DNA of 64,000 nucleotides from Symsagittifera roscoffensis (taxonomy: Eukaryota > Xenacoelomorpha > Acoela > Convolutidae), in NCBI RefSeq assembly GCF_963678635.1, contig NC_087065.1, positions 1,240,001-1,304,000 of the forward strand, written 5' to 3'. The position numbers and the translations under genes were made by a program. Shown here piece by piece: positions 43,168-55,530 of this stretch. The notes under the pieces are model-generated. The model did not search any database. It was given only the letters and a program-made list of their open reading frames with translations, and was not told where the DNA came from. Positions within the stretch are counted from its first letter, which is position 1. Every line of letters begins with the position of its first letter.

Positions 43168-44715
43168 TCATGCCTCAGAGTCACAAAAAATTCCACTAGC
43201 ATATTCCATGATTTTCTTTCCTAGTATCGGTTCTAACTCATCTTTGGTTCTTTTTAGAACTACGTCAAACATCCTACAGAGCAATTCGTAAGACTTCTCC
43301 GACCTTCTCGCGAGTCTTTCACATGTTGGCACGGAGAAGTCTTGATCTACAATCGTCCTTGTACTCTTTACATCCACTGCTACGAGCCTAAAAAGTGACT
43401 GGCTCCAGACGGTCTGCGATAAGTTTCACTCTGCCTGATGTTCATTTCCACTTCTATTGCTTCTCTTCACTATCCAATATGCTTCTGTTCGGTTTGTAAC
43501 ACTCCCGTAAACACTTCTATACTGATGGCTGTGATGATTTCATGTTTCTGTTCTAGATTCAATAGTGACTCTAAAGAACCAAACATGCTGTAGAACCCTG
43601 GAAATTGCCATGGAGTCCAATTCAGTTCCTCCATGGCAATCTGCGATTAGTTCTGTTTCCGTTTTTGCCTTCATCAATATTATTCCGAACAGTATGGTCA
43701 ATTGCTTATGCTGTTTCGCACGCAGTCAAGACCTCCACAGCTACCAGGATCGACCCAGTCTTCTAGATGATGTTGAGGTCATGCAAATTGCAATCTGCAT
43801 TTAATTCTCTTTGCACATCCTGTGTCGCTCGTAATGTCGAATCGGCATTTGGACTCGGGCACGATGATTGCATTATTTCTAACACCATCAACAGGCTCCT
43901 TCTCAGTAATTCATCTGAGAGAACAAATCCAGATTCCACTCGGTTAACAGATTTTGGTATAGAAGGTGCAGTCACCTTTTCTTCTTATACAAGTCCCAAT
44001 TTGACTTGCTGACTGGCAATGCTTCTCATTGTTGATATTCTTGACGACCAGAATCTCAGCATTACAGCTTGATCAAAATCGAAGTAACAGTCCCGTATGT
44101 CCTCATTGATGAAAGGACCATATGCCATTCCAACAATTCCCGACACATAGTGGTATGACTTCTTTCTGATAGATCGACATTATTCACTGGACTTCAGCAG
44201 TGTCCCAATCAATTCTTCGTGAGCCTAAGCTCCTTGTTTGAGAATCTTAGGAATCCAGGGAATCTAGTTCTACAGTTTTTTTCATATTCACCCGCATTGG
44301 CTTGCTTTGATGAATGTCCAACAGCACATGTAAGAGCAAGATCTTCACTAAATCACTGCCTTCTCTCAGAATTTTTGAACAGGTATTCAACGCTGGTACC
44401 GACATTTGTTCCAACATGAACTGGACAAAACAGAGAGCGTCTCTCCGTTTCGCACACGCTACTGCCGCTCCTTCACAAATCATAAGGTCTCTTAGACTCG
44501 CCATCAAGAGCGCTTTCTCTTCTTTCTACCTTTTTTTCTTCCGAGTCATACTCTTCCATCGTCAGTCCCGTCATACACCAAGCAAATCTGAGTAGCAACT
44601 CATTTCTGACGCACGGTATCGCTATCAGAGCATGTATCTTCGGAGTGACGTAGTGACGTAGTACTACTGCTCTCCATGGAAAACTCACCAATTGATCCAC
44701 CGTATCCGCGTGCAT
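43168..44715 (-). pseudogene. Unit B C-terminal region, minus copy
   Basis: Short frames at 44,715-44,473, 44,507-44,247, 43,975-43,763 and 43,377-43,168 align in order with 35,364-37,010 on the plus strand: LRFAWCMTGL, CAKRRDALCFVQFMLEQMSVPALN, SCPSPNAD, NLHDL, SVPTCERLARRSEKSYELLCRMF. Roughly half the residues are the same. Many stops and frameshifts; it ends abruptly next to the Penelope fragment and lacks the last 250 or so residues. This shows unit B is a repeated family and not a single-copy gene. Confidence 0.7.
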
Positions 44716-44968
44716 TTCTGAGGAGACTAACGTTCTGCTAAATCGTCGTGCCCTGTTTCATTCTTTCCAAGAAACCATCCATGGCGCCTTTTTTTTCTAG
44801 AGCGCTCAGGTGTCTTCTAGCTGAGTTCAGGCACTCCATCATTTCCATGTATTCACCTGCGGGTTCGTCAATCCAGACGGTGTCCGATACTGTCAATCGG
44901 TTTTGTTCCACTGGGGTCAGCTGTCCTATGACACTTCCCTTTCCGTGATTCGTGCATGATGGTCTGAA

Positions 44969-46341
44969 TTACCGAATGCTACTTTCACCACATTGGTTGA
45001 GTATTTCCATTTCTAGGGTAGCTCCATTAAGAGTGCGGTCACTCCTCTTGGTCTTATAGCTGCTTGATCTTAATCTTGCCATGATGATGGGTGGAACCAT
45101 CGTTACATCGGTCATCGTTTTGGACGTGCCAGGCAGTCTGTCATCGCTTCTCCCCATATCCATGGCATCTTGGAATCGCTTTCGTTTAGCTGAGTTAACA
45201 GCCTTTGCTGAAACTTCAGAATCCACTTTCGTCTTTTCAGTTTTTCTTAACGTCACTTTGTTGCCCAATTTAATCTTATGTCTTTGATCTTGTCGATCAG
45301 CATTTTTGATCTCACTGTTAGTTTTCGCGTTCTGGACAGGTGTACAACTTCCTCGTTGCTCTCTTGTTGCGTCTCCTTGATCGGAGAGTTAGCTTCACAT
45401 GGAATGGGTCCCGTAGCACTGCACTACTGTCCAGACTTCCTCCATGAAAGCATCTCTGCCCATACCACAGCCTGTTCGGTTCTCATGATCTTTGTGGTGA
45501 ACTTCCCATTCTTCTTCTGGCAGGGTTCCCAAGAAAAGTGCTCGGGCTGCGCCTTCTATTCTTCTCCTACGCGGAGACTCCGTTAAAAGTTTCTTTATAA
45601 TAATTTTTTTCTTGCCAGGTGAGCTGCTCTCCGGCAAGTCATGGGTTATGTCCACAAAAGCTGAGGGAGGTTCCAGCGTGAAAATTTCTTCTTGCGCTGG
45701 TTCAGTCGTCCCTGCCAACGTTTCTGGTCCTACTTCTTCATCATCTAAGAAATTGAAGTCCAGGCTAGACGAGACACCTACTGAGGCTCTGTCGTCGTCC
45801 CTTCCCGCTTGGTCGGGATCCTGCTTCATCGGTTCTTCCAGTTGACGCTCTCGCTTTTCATTTTTACCTGACCCTGAACATCCTTGCTTATTGTTTGTTG
45901 TTTCGACTCGAAGCTTCGGCACAACTAACTTGCCAAGTGACCGGTCTTAATTTTCTCCGTATTTTATCACAATTTCCTTACAGCCGAGGGCGCTAGAGCA
46001 GTCCTAGTCAGCAGTTTCTCAGTTATTGCCAACACTGGTCTTACGTTCTTCACTATCAGTGCGGCTCCTTGTAAGTCCTCTTCGCCTCTGATGATATTTG
46101 GCACCAGGTCCAACTTGGCCCATTCTTCCACAAATCTTTCAGGTTTCGGGGTGGCCACATTGCTTATCCTTCTCCTTGTCGACTCATCCACATATGCAAA
46201 CTGCGTGTAATGCAGCACGGCAGCATTTCTGTCCATGAAGTACGGGTGCATCAATTCAGAGAAATTTGCCATCCTCCTTTCGTTGGTCTCGGCGGCTCCC
46301 AACCTGGGGGTGTGTACTACGGAGTCTTCTCCGAGCAACAT
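44969..46341 (-). pseudogene. Unit B middle region, minus copy
   Basis: Frames at 46,341-45,967 (LLGEDSVVHTPRLGAAETNERRM), 45,922-45,395 (DFNFLDDEEVG; LTESPRRRRIEGAARALFLGTLPEEEWE) and 45,268-44,969 (Lys-rich, ends TLEMEILNQCG) correspond to 33.6-35.0 kb on the plus strand. The SPRRR and LPEEEW words are the best conserved. A second copy of part of this region sits at 52,432-53,474. Confidence 0.7.
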
Positions 46342-46859
46342 CCTTCGAATTATGGGAATTTCAGGTATTTCTTCAGGCAGCTTTTTGTAGTCGCCCGGTC
46401 TTCAGTTTCTTTTCTCACCATCTGGTGTGCGACTATTAAACAAGGAATTCTAGTTATTTCGCCGTTCGTTCTGTCGTAGGGTCTCAAAAACCATTGAAGT
46501 TTAGTGCTTTCATATCTGGCTCTGCTATCTTCGCGAACAGTAAATCTCCGCTCATTATTTCGCGTAGCACATTCTGCTCACACCAATTGAGTATGCTCCG
46601 TCCACCGCTGAAATGAGGCTTAGGTGCAACACCGACCTTCTGTAGGCTCCCACTTTCGCTTTAGGGAACGCAAACGTCACTGCTGGACACTATATCGTTG
46701 TCACAAACTCGCTGACTCCTTTGATCAAGGCTTAGGGATCTCTCCTCATAGCTAGGCTTGAATCGGTAAGTAGGGGCATGCCCCCGTATAACAGCGCACA
46801 TCATCTTCTTTTTCTGTCGTCTTGTCTTCTCCGGTTCCAAAGCGATTCTGTTGTAGGAG

Positions 46860-48600
46860 TTATTGGATGAGAGTATGTCTCAGATCCCGTATTTTAGTCC
46901 AGAAATCCGTAGACCTTTCCATATCAAATTTTCTCACTTTTTCCCTTATCTGCTGGGGATAGCGGGTTAAATTTATCAATCTTCGCAACTTTCCATGCGT
47001 GCTCGCAATTATTGTCAGGAGTCCATCTATTCGGAGATTTTGTATTTCTTCAGTGAGCAACACTGCTGGTCCTTTTATGAAATTTTCTGCTCCAAAAGAC
47101 CCAGGATCACTACGATACACATCCTGTCTTTGAATTCCGCTGAGTTCTCGCTTTCATTTTCTGCTAAATTTAATTTCCTCACTAGGTAAGCGTGATCTTC
47201 GTGATCATCGTTGGGCCCCGCTCAAAAGCGTCCAGGCCCAATGATGCTATTCGAGGAGTCAAGTGCAGCCACTTCTTTGCCTCCGGTTTTGTTCGCAAAA
47301 CCATAGCTTCCAAGTGAGCGTTCGTTTCTTTGGCGTTCTGCATCTTGGGCCTCTCTTCTCCGTCGAACTGCATTCCTCTGAACCACAGATCATGTAACAT
47401 TCCCACTATCACTTGATGATCTTTGTCAATTCCTGGTTTCAACTTGAGCTGTCTGCTGAAACTGGACAGTTCCATTCCCAACACTTCATCTAACACCAGA
47501 ATGTGTATTGAATGGTCTTTGAATCCTCTCATATCCTTTGAGATATCCGACCATACTGCAGGCAACTCCGACCGAAGTGGTCTCAGATTCTTCGCCTCTA
47601 CGAGGTTTGGGGCACCTATGATCACATCATATTTCCCTTCTGAGAGTAACGCTATCATTGCATACACAAACTTTAGTCCATCCGGGAGGTTGCATATCCT
47701 GGGGATAACACGAAAATGGCTTTAGCGTTAATTTTTGGGACCCGCCTTCTTTTAGCACGTCCGAGATCTCGCACATAGACTCCAGAATGTCCTTAATTGC
47801 TGGCCGCACAGCATCTTCCGCCATTGCTGGGTCTCTCAGTCGGCTCAGGAGACCTCTACTACGCAGGTGATCGTTAATGCCGGATTCATTTCGGTTTTCC
47901 GTTGAACCCTAATCGCCATTGATGTGGACTGCATCCAATCCATGTCGGTTCCAGCAACTTTATTACATCGGGCCAGAACAAGGACTTCGTTGTATGCACG
48001 AAGTCCGAGCTCGCAATCACTTATATCTTTGCTTTGTCGTACGCGGCGTTGATGGTCTCGTCTGTTCGAAATTTCAAATCACCATTTCTTTCAGCATCAC
48101 CTTCATGGGCTACTTTTTTCGGATAGGCTCTTTCTTTCACATGAGCTGGAGGCGCTCGCACTTAGTTAAACATCTTTACATGTTGCTCCGTTGGTGCTCT
48201 ACTTGTCAAAAATCTCCCTGGTCTCTCTTCTCTAGTTTGCTCACTTTGATTCATCCTCACATCTTGCAAAGGCCTGGCAATCACAGGACCCATGGTGTTG
48301 TTTGAGGGCAGCCCCTCAAGGTCAGCAAACCGTAACCCTGTTGTAGAGCTGAAGTTGATCCCTGCTTCTATCAACCAGTCCACTCCAAGTATCGAGTACA
48401 GTCCATTTACTGACAATCAGCGTTCTCATCGCATCAACTGCAAATTTTGCTGTTTGAAGGTTCAGCTTCAATAAATCTTGCTTGTAAACATTACAGGGCG
48501 ACGTTATTGGTCTTGACCATATCAGGGAACTTCTATCTGGATTACGCTCTCCCCTGCTTGTACCCGAGGTCGCATCCGTCGTTTGAGTGACTGGTCCCAA
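46860..48600 (-). pseudogene. Unit B second SGNH-like region, minus copy
   Basis: Frames at 48,600-48,162 (YSILGVDWLIEAGINFSSTTGLRFADLEGLP), 47,920-47,627 and 47,667-47,120 (LPAVWSDISKDMRGF, LVLDEVLGMELSSF, VLRTKPEAKKWLHLTPR) align with 28.7-30.2 kb of the plus strand. The GxND word is kept as GINDHLRSRGLLSRL near 47,850, matching GSNDHLQSRGLLTRL. Conservation of this word in a decayed copy argues it mattered in the ancestor. Confidence 0.7.
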
Positions 48601-48659
48601 TTTTGTCGGGGATGAATGGTCCTCCTCACTGGTTCTTCACCAATTCGATCCAAAATATC

Positions 48660-49400
48660 TCACTTCTGTTCTTGCTCACTCGAGCTCTGCATCACTTGTG
48701 GCACGGCTGGGACTGATCCCAAGCTTGTCTCCAGATTAGGAGGAAAAAAGGTCGAACTCGCCGGTATGTTCGTCACTTCTTCCGTTCTGAGTGCTCCAGT
48801 GTCGAATAGTTCAATTTTCAATTCATCTAGTTGCTCCTGGAAGACGCGGTTCATCTAGCCTTGTCCTTCTATACTGTCGAAGTGTATTCCATCAGTGCAC
48901 AGTGGTGAATCTGGCCTGATCCACAGCCCTCAGCTCACGCTCCAAGTCCATCAAGATCATTCGTCCAGCAATGCGACTTACCAGATTACACACTATGTTG
49001 TTCCACCTCATGACTCTTTCATTGTGCCTTCTACCTGTGGATGACTGCGTTCTCGTGCTCATCGGTATGGTGCAAACGATCAGTACCGCGCACTGAAACT
49101 TTTTCCACATTTGCTCCCATTGGGCTTCTTCTGAATCCGAGCTTAGAATCATTATGTCCGCGATTCTGCCTGGGTTCACCAACTCCACCATCCGATACAG
49201 CTGGGCTACTCTGGTACCTCCGAGTGCCATCACCGTAGTGATCCATGAGGTTCTCAAATTTTGCCAAACTCTCACCAATTAATCGCCTAAATTCAGATGC
49301 GACGTTCCAAGGGGTGATTGCTGCTTGTTCACCGCTGACTCCAGGTTGATAGATTGAAACATGCTCGCATGTCCGTATCTGGGACCCCTGTGAAGCTGTT
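48660..49400 (-). pseudogene. Unit B SGNH hydrolase domain, minus copy M4
   Basis: GGTRVAQLYRMVE, IADIMILSSDSEEA, VLIVCTIPMSTRTQS and MRWNNIVCNLV align with FGGASVAQVIKMMEF, DTLVIMLGTNDVSRA, VVLCTIP and RWNEMIRNLV of the plus copy. Here the block III GTND reads SSDS, the nucleophile block is IGES, and DGIHF is followed by a broken frame, so the domain is inactive. It is joined directly to the macrodomain by a deletion. Confidence 0.7.
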
Positions 49401-49680
49401 TTTCCTGGTATTCGCGAAGCTGCCGGTGGTAAAGTTGCTACACCTCCTGGTCTTTGCTTCCACAAAAATTCTATGTTTTTGTATTGTCTCTTAAAATCAG
49501 TTGCTAACGCTGTTCTAAAACTCATGTCCGCGGTGATAGCTATCGAACACGTCCTATCTGCAAGTATGAAATCGCTATCTGTTGGTATTATGCTATTTGA
49601 CTTTTCATTTGGCAAGTTAAAATATGACTCTATTACTCTTCCTATGTCTGGTTCCTTCATCTATTTCTGCCTTTAGGTCG
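49400..49680 (-). pseudogene. Macrodomain fragment, minus copy M4
   Basis: GRVIESYFNLPNEKSNSIIPTDSDFILADRTCSIAITADMSFRTALATDFKRQYKNIEF matches the plus macrodomain N-terminal half. After PPAASRIPGK it is cut and continues in frame into KTASQGS, the unit B linker, so the C-terminal half of the fold is lost in this copy. Confidence 0.75.
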
Positions 49681-49699
49681 CCTGTTTCTCATGCAACTT

Positions 49700-50270
49700 C
49701 TAATTTTTTATTGATAATTTAGCAATGTGGGTAATTTCTACCAGCACGCCGCGGACATTAACTTCCATCGATATCCCGTTTGGATATGAGGTCATTTCGT
49801 TCAACCACTCCACGACGCGCAGGTTCGTTACTTCTTGTTCGTATGAAGTATGCTGCTCGTCGTCAAATTCCACTTCAAGTTTAGACCGATCGTCGATCCA
49901 TTCCTTTTCTTGATCTTCGACAATGCCTAACTCCTGTGACGCGGGTATCTCTTCTAGGCCCACAAGGTCTTCCACTATTTTTTTCAGGTCTATCGTGTCT
50001 ACTACGAAGTCGTCTCTGTAAGGATTATTTTGTCTTGTCACTTTGTCTTGTCTGCATTGAAAAGGGTAGATCCGGTTCAATGCTCTTGGGAACTTCTATC
50101 TGCTCGGGTTTTTCCCAATCCTCTTCCGCATAGGATAAGGTTTCCTCATCCGCCTCAATTACTTCATTAGGATCCATTAGCGGCGGACTTGTTTCTTCTT
50201 CCAGCACCTCATTCCCATCGATCTTTTCCCTGGTGCCTTTCTCATTTACTTCGCAAGCAGGTTCCACATC
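49700..50270 (-). pseudogene. Acidic N-terminal part of macrodomain ORF, copy M4
   Basis: EVNEKGTREKIDGNEVLEEE, DEETLSYAEEDWEKPEQIE and WIDDRSKLEVEF, then ELTNLRVVEWLNEM, match plus residues about 57-215. The frame is -1 relative to the upstream integrase end, exactly as in the plus copy. Confidence 0.75.
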
Positions 50271-51700
50271 AAGTAATCGCCCTCCTCCTTGTCCTCAGGT
50301 ATACACCAGTCCTCTGTGGATGAATTGTGTGGTTTGAATTTTTTAAAGTGCGCAGCTCGGCCGGTATTTAGTCTGTGAAAACGTCCCTCCTGACGCACTT
50401 CCGTTATTATGAATGGTCCCCACCACCTCTTCAGGAGTTTCTTTGTTCCTTTCGGTGGTATGTAATTTCTGAAAAACCCACACGTAGTCTCCTACCAAGT
50501 AAGCTTTTACACCAGCTGTTTTCTCGTCAAACCTTTTCTTCTGCCTCGCCTGAGCTTGTTGCGTATTGCGTCTACATAAATGGTTCATCTCTTGCTGGCG
50601 TCTGATTACATCCCTTACATGGACTTGTGGCGGTTTTTTCGTTCTTTCATACTCTCATTTTGAATCAACTTTATGTGGGGACTAATTCCTGTGGTGGAAT
50701 GCTGCGTACTCTTATAAGCTCCCATCACTTGTGGCAGTTATCTATCCCAGTCAGTCAAATATCGGAACAACACACCCTCAACATCGACACCAGATTTTGA
50801 TTTTGTCTTTCAACTAAGCCGTTCGTTCGACGATGATACGTCGTGGAATCAGCCGGAGCTACTTGAGTATGTCTCATGAGCTCCATAGTAAGTTCTCCTA
50901 CAAAAGCCCTTCCATTGTCCGATTGAAATGTCATTGGACATCCATGTCTTGCTATCCATGTATTGATGAAATGATTGCATGTCTCATCGGCTGGGGCAGA
51001 TATGCAGGGTACTGCCTCTGCATACTTTGTGAAGTGATCGATCATCACTAGAACCTGATTGTAGCCACTGTCTGTCATACATATCTTCTGGTGATCGATC
51101 TGTACCACCTCATTGAACTCGGACGACTCGATTGACTGCATTGGGAATGGGAATTTCCTAGGGTCTGTTGGCATTACAGACATGCTGTCACCCACTTCTT
51201 GCATGCCTTTTTCATTCCAGGTCATTCGAAGCGTTTCAAGATCCTCTTGTATTTTTTATCGATTCCTTGGTGGCCCATTTGATCATGTGACCTGAATAAA
51301 AATTCTGTTTGATAGAGTTGCGGCAACACTATTGCATGGTACTTGTACAAGACCTTGTCCTACTCTCTTCTTTTGCAAGCAACGATCCCATCCTTGTCCA
51401 GATACAGCCTTCTCTCTTTTTGCATATAGTTTTGTCTCAAGATTTGGTAACTATCCTCTTCCAGATGTCCTTTGTCTGGTACCCCGTTTCCGATCCACCT
51501 TTTCAATTACTTGTCCTGCGGTCATTTCTCTGCGCTCTTACCAAGTCCGAGAGTCTGTATCTCGCCATCAAGTATGTCTTCATGACCCTCAAGTGACTCT
51601 TTAGCTCATCAGGCTGATGCGTGTCATCTTCCATCTTAACACACTAAATTGTTGCCAATGGCTTTGTCTCTTGTTTGAGCGGTTGAAGATCAGTCCTGAC
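50254..51700 (-). pseudogene. Integrase, minus copy M4
   Basis: The catalytic frame 51,225-50,755 shows VQIDH, SDNG and NGLVERQ, so all three D,D,E residues are visible; spacing is the same as in the plus copy. The GPY/F part (50,588-50,343; VGDYVWVF) follows in a shifted frame. The HHCC region upstream is broken into short frames (51.2-51.7 kb). Confidence 0.8.
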
Positions 51701-52431
51701 TGACTCCTTCTGTGGTAAAAGGCTCATCGAACGTTTTGATACGGCTATCATCTACAGGTCATCTGCCGCGTTATCAATGACTTTCTCACTCGGGAACAGT
51801 GGCGATCACTATCAGGGTCTTGATACACTTCCCTGCCCAAGTCTCTTGCTTGAGTTTCCACCAGCAATAGGTGGATTGCCAAATCTGACAATTCTGATCC
51901 CGTGCTCGAGTTCTTGTCTGAGTCTGTGTCTATTTTTTTGAGGTGTTATCGAGGGATGAGTCTGTCGTGGTACATGTTTCTATGGCATATTCTGATGTGC
52001 ACGATCTGCTCATCCACCTAAACTCCCCGGACAATACTTTGTCCACCTGGTCCTGACCATCTACGTGTCCACTTTCTTCAACATCCGACTCCCCGGACAA
52101 ACTCACTTGTTCCGGGTTTTCGATTCGGCTTCTATCGATTCCTGGTTGGGCTCTTCAAATGTGACAGTCTATATCTGAGTCCCGATATCCTATTCTCTTT
52201 CCTTGTATCATGTTCTCATCAAAACGCTTTGAGAAATCGAGGATACTAGTTGCTGAACTACTGTCCTACAATCCTTTTCATTTTCTTTGTGCTGGCTTCG
52301 TGATGGTTTTATCCGTACCTTATCACTCAATGTCAGCGTTGCCACGGCTGCTGCCAAATCAGGGTCATCTCTAGTCTTTTCTCTTTCTAACAATCCATCC
52401 AGCATCTGCATCACTTCTGGTGTGAGTTTTC
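51700..52431 (-). pseudogene. RNase H-integrase linker, copy M4
   Basis: The frame 52,414-52,208 (EVMQMLDGLLEREKTRDDPDL, KENEKDCRTVVQQLVSSI) matches 22,502-22,730. Two ACTCCCCGGACAA motifs (reverse complements of TTGTCCGGGGAGT) lie at 52,022-52,034 and 52,088-52,100. Many stops. Confidence 0.7.
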
Positions 52432-53474
52432 ACATTGGTTGATTATTTCCATTTCTAGGGTAGCTCCATTAAGAGTGCGGTCACTCCTCTTGGTCTTATA
52501 GCTGCTTGATCTTAATCTTGCCATGATTATGGGTGGAACCATCGTTACATCGGTCATCGTTTTGGACGTGCCAGGCAGTCTGTCATCGCTTCTCACCATA
52601 TCCACGGCATCTTCGAATCGCTTTCGTTTAGCTGAGTTAACAGCCTTTGCTGAAAATTCAGAATCCACTTTCGTCTTTTCAGTTTTTCTTAACGTCACTT
52701 TGTTGCCCAATTTAATCTTATGTCTTTGATCTTGTCGATCAGCATTTTTGATCTCACTGTTCGTTTTCGCGTTCTGGACATGTATACAACTTCCTCGTTG
52801 CTCTCTTGTTGCGTCTCCTTGATCGGAGAGTTAGCTTCACATGGACTGGGTCCCGTAGCACTGCACTACTGTCCAGACTTCCTCCATGAAAGCATCTCTG
52901 CCCATACCACAGCCTGTTCGGTTCTCATGATCTTTGTGGTGAACTTCCCATTCTTCTTCTGGCAGGGTTCCCAAGAAAAGTACTCGGGCTGCGCCTTCTA
53001 TTCTTCTCCTACGCGGAGACTCCGTTAAAAGTTTCTTTATAATAATTTTTTTCTTGCCAGGTGAGCTGCTCTCCGGCAAGTCATGGGTTATGTCCACAAA
53101 AGCTGAGGGAGGTTCCAGCGTGAAAATTTTTTCTTGCGCTGGTTCGGTCGTCGCTGCCAACGTTTCTGTTCCTACTTCTTCATCATCTAAGAAATTGATG
53201 TCCAGGCTAGACGAGACATCTACTGAGGCTCTGTCGTCGTCCCTTCCCGCTTGGTCGGGATCCTGCTTCTTCGGTTCTTCCGGTTGACGGTCTCGCTTTT
53301 CATTTTTACCTGACCCTGAACATCCTTGCTTATTGTTTGTTGTTTCGACTCGAAGCTTCGGCACAACTACCTTGCCAAGTGACCGGTCTTAATTTTCTCC
53401 GTATTTTATCACAATTTCCTTACAGCCGAGGGCGCTAGAGCAGTCCTAGTCAGCAGTTTCTCAGTTATTGCCAG
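52432..53474 (-). pseudogene. Displaced unit B block
   Basis: Nearly identical to 44,990-46,036 (the SPRRR / LPEEEW region), but here it is inserted between an RT fragment (53,475 on) and the integrase linker (52,431 down). Joins: left unit shares CATTGGTTGA, right unit shares TCAGTTATTGCCA with the intact copy at about 46,021. It replaced the rest of RT and RNase H, creating a chimera. Confidence 0.85.
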
Positions 53475-53950
53475 TCGAAAACCTCATCAAGTCTGTCAAG
53501 GTGGTCTGCCAAGGTGGGTGTCGCTATCCTTACGTCATCCACGTAGCACATCACGAATACCCCATACTTCTTCGTTATGCAGATCAAAGCCTGAGCCATC
53601 AGTCTTTGAAAGGTCGCCGTGGTTTTGCACAAGCCGTAAGGTTTCCTCTTCCATTGGTAGAAGCCCAATTCACATGCAAATCCAGTCTTTTTCTGTCCTT
53701 CTTTCGCATAGGAACCTGCCAGAAAGCAGAATCCAGGTCCAATGTAGTGAAAAACTTGACATCACAAAGTTTCGAGACGCTCTCGTCTATACGCGGTATC
53801 GGCAAGGCGTCCCTTTTGCTCACCGCGCTCAGGTACCGAAAGTCGCAACATAATCTTAGCTGTCTCCCTTTCTTTTTAGCCATGACAACCCCACGAGCGC
53901 AAGGTGACTTTGATGGTTTTATCATATCGTACTCGAGCAGCATTTCTGTT
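53475..53950 (-). pseudogene. RT fragment, minus copy M3
   Basis: LLEYDMIKPSKSP, CCDFRYLSAV, PIPRIDES, FFTTLDLDSAFWQVP and, in a second frame, CYVDDVRIATPT give the RT core with YVDD. It ends at the join with the displaced unit B block just after the YVDD region, so the thumb is missing. A frameshift lies between the LDLDSAFWQ and YVDD parts. Confidence 0.8.
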
Positions 53951-54299
53951 TCTAGTTCAGTTCTAGTTCAATAGTTCGCTTTCTTCTAATTCAATTTGAT
54001 GCTTGACAAAAAACAACAACAAATATCCGCCCTATGCTTTGAAGAAAAAAAAACGTCTGCGTTCCGATTTAAAACTGCCCTTGGCAACTCGAACTCTCCT
54101 TCACCTGTCTTACCTTTAAGTTGCTCTTTCTCTGGCAAAACTGGTTTGTCAGATTCTAATTCGTATGAGGATGGGCGTTCCGGAAAATTCGAGCTACTCG
54201 ACAGGTATCATCCGTTTCGGAACTCATTGAAATTATTTTGTTTAAAGATTTCATTTCATTGATCCTTTTTAAAACCCGATCTTTATTTGCATGAGTTGG

Positions 54300-54814
54300 G
54301 CAGTCTTTTCCTCGTTGCTATTTCATGTTTGGCGTTTCTTCATAGTCCGTCCTCATTAGTAAAGCGTAGCCAAGTTTCCTTCCTCGCTGGATTGAAACCA
54401 TTGTGTCCGGTGTATTCAACAATTTACTCACACACAGCCCATTTTGAGTGACGGAAAAGCTCCGGCCTAAAACCAGTGAACTTTGACTGGTTGGGTTGGG
54501 TACCGAGCAAACTTGCTTACTATCACTCAATGAGTTTAAACTTCTTATCCTGAAAATTGCTTCTACTGCCTGCCTGGGCTGTAATTTTACATTTCTGTCT
54601 AAAAATTTGGTATCTTGTGCTCTTCAGTTATTATTTTTCTTACTGGTCGCTTAATATACTTCCAATCTGGTTTTCTAATCCTTATCAGTCCATTTATAAG
54701 GCCGATCATCACGTCGGAGTTCCTGACATATTCGCGCCCCAAAATGAACATATCCGAATTGTCCAGGTTCTTCACCACGCGGAAACTCATCCATAGATTT
54801 TGTTATACCGAGCG
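54300..54814 (-). pseudogene. Protease C-terminal part and spacer, copy M3
   Basis: MSFRVVKNLDNSDMFILGREYVRNSDVMIGLINGLIRI corresponds to plus 20,392-20,520, and SDSKQVCSVPNPTSQSSLVLGRSFSVTQNGLC to 20,660-20,760. The DTGA active site is absent, because the copy begins at the SGNH-protease chimeric join near 54,815. Confidence 0.8.
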
Positions 54815-55530
54815 TGTCTCCAGATTAGGAGGAAAAAAGGTCGAACTTGCCGGTATGTTTGTCACTTCTTCCGTTATGAGTGCTCCAGTGTCGAATAGTT
54901 CAATTTCCAACCCATCTAAATGCTCCTGAAAGACGCGGTTCATCTAGCCTTGTCCTTCTATACTGTCAAAGTGTATTCCATCAGTGTACAGTGGTGAATC
55001 TGGCCTGATCCAGAGCCCTCAGCTCATGCTCCAAGTCCATCAAGATCATTCGTCCAGCAATGCGACTTACCAGATTACGCACTATGTTGTTCCACCTCAT
55101 GACTCTTCCATTGTGCCTTCTACCTGTGGATGACTGCGTTCTCGTGCTCATCGGTATGGTGCAAACGATCAGTACCGCGCACTGAAACTTTTTCCACATT
55201 TGCTCCCATTGGGCTTCTTCTGAATCCGAGCTTAGAATCATTATATCCGCGATTCTGCCTGGGTTCATCACTCCACCATCCGATACAGCTGGGCTACTCT
55301 GGTACCTCCGAATGCCATCACCGTAGTGATCCATGAGGTTCTCAAGGTTTGCCAAACTCTCACCAATTTATCGCCTAAATTCAGATGCGACGTTCCAAGG
55401 GGTGATTGCTGCTTGTTCACCGCTGACTCCAGGTTGATAGATTGAAACATGCTCGCATGTCCGTATCTAGGACCCCTGTGAAGCTGTTTTTTTATTAATC
55501 GTCTGTATGTCAAATACACTCGACACTTTC
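54815..55530 (-). pseudogene. Unit B SGNH domain, minus copy M2
   Basis: LNLGDKLVRVW, AFGGTRVAQLYRMVE, IADIMILSSDSEEA and VLIVCTIPMSTRTQS. The nucleophile Ser of GDSL reads Lys (GDKL) and block III is SSDS, so the hydrolase is inactive. After about 120 more bases it is cut and joined to the protease of the next copy. Confidence 0.75.
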
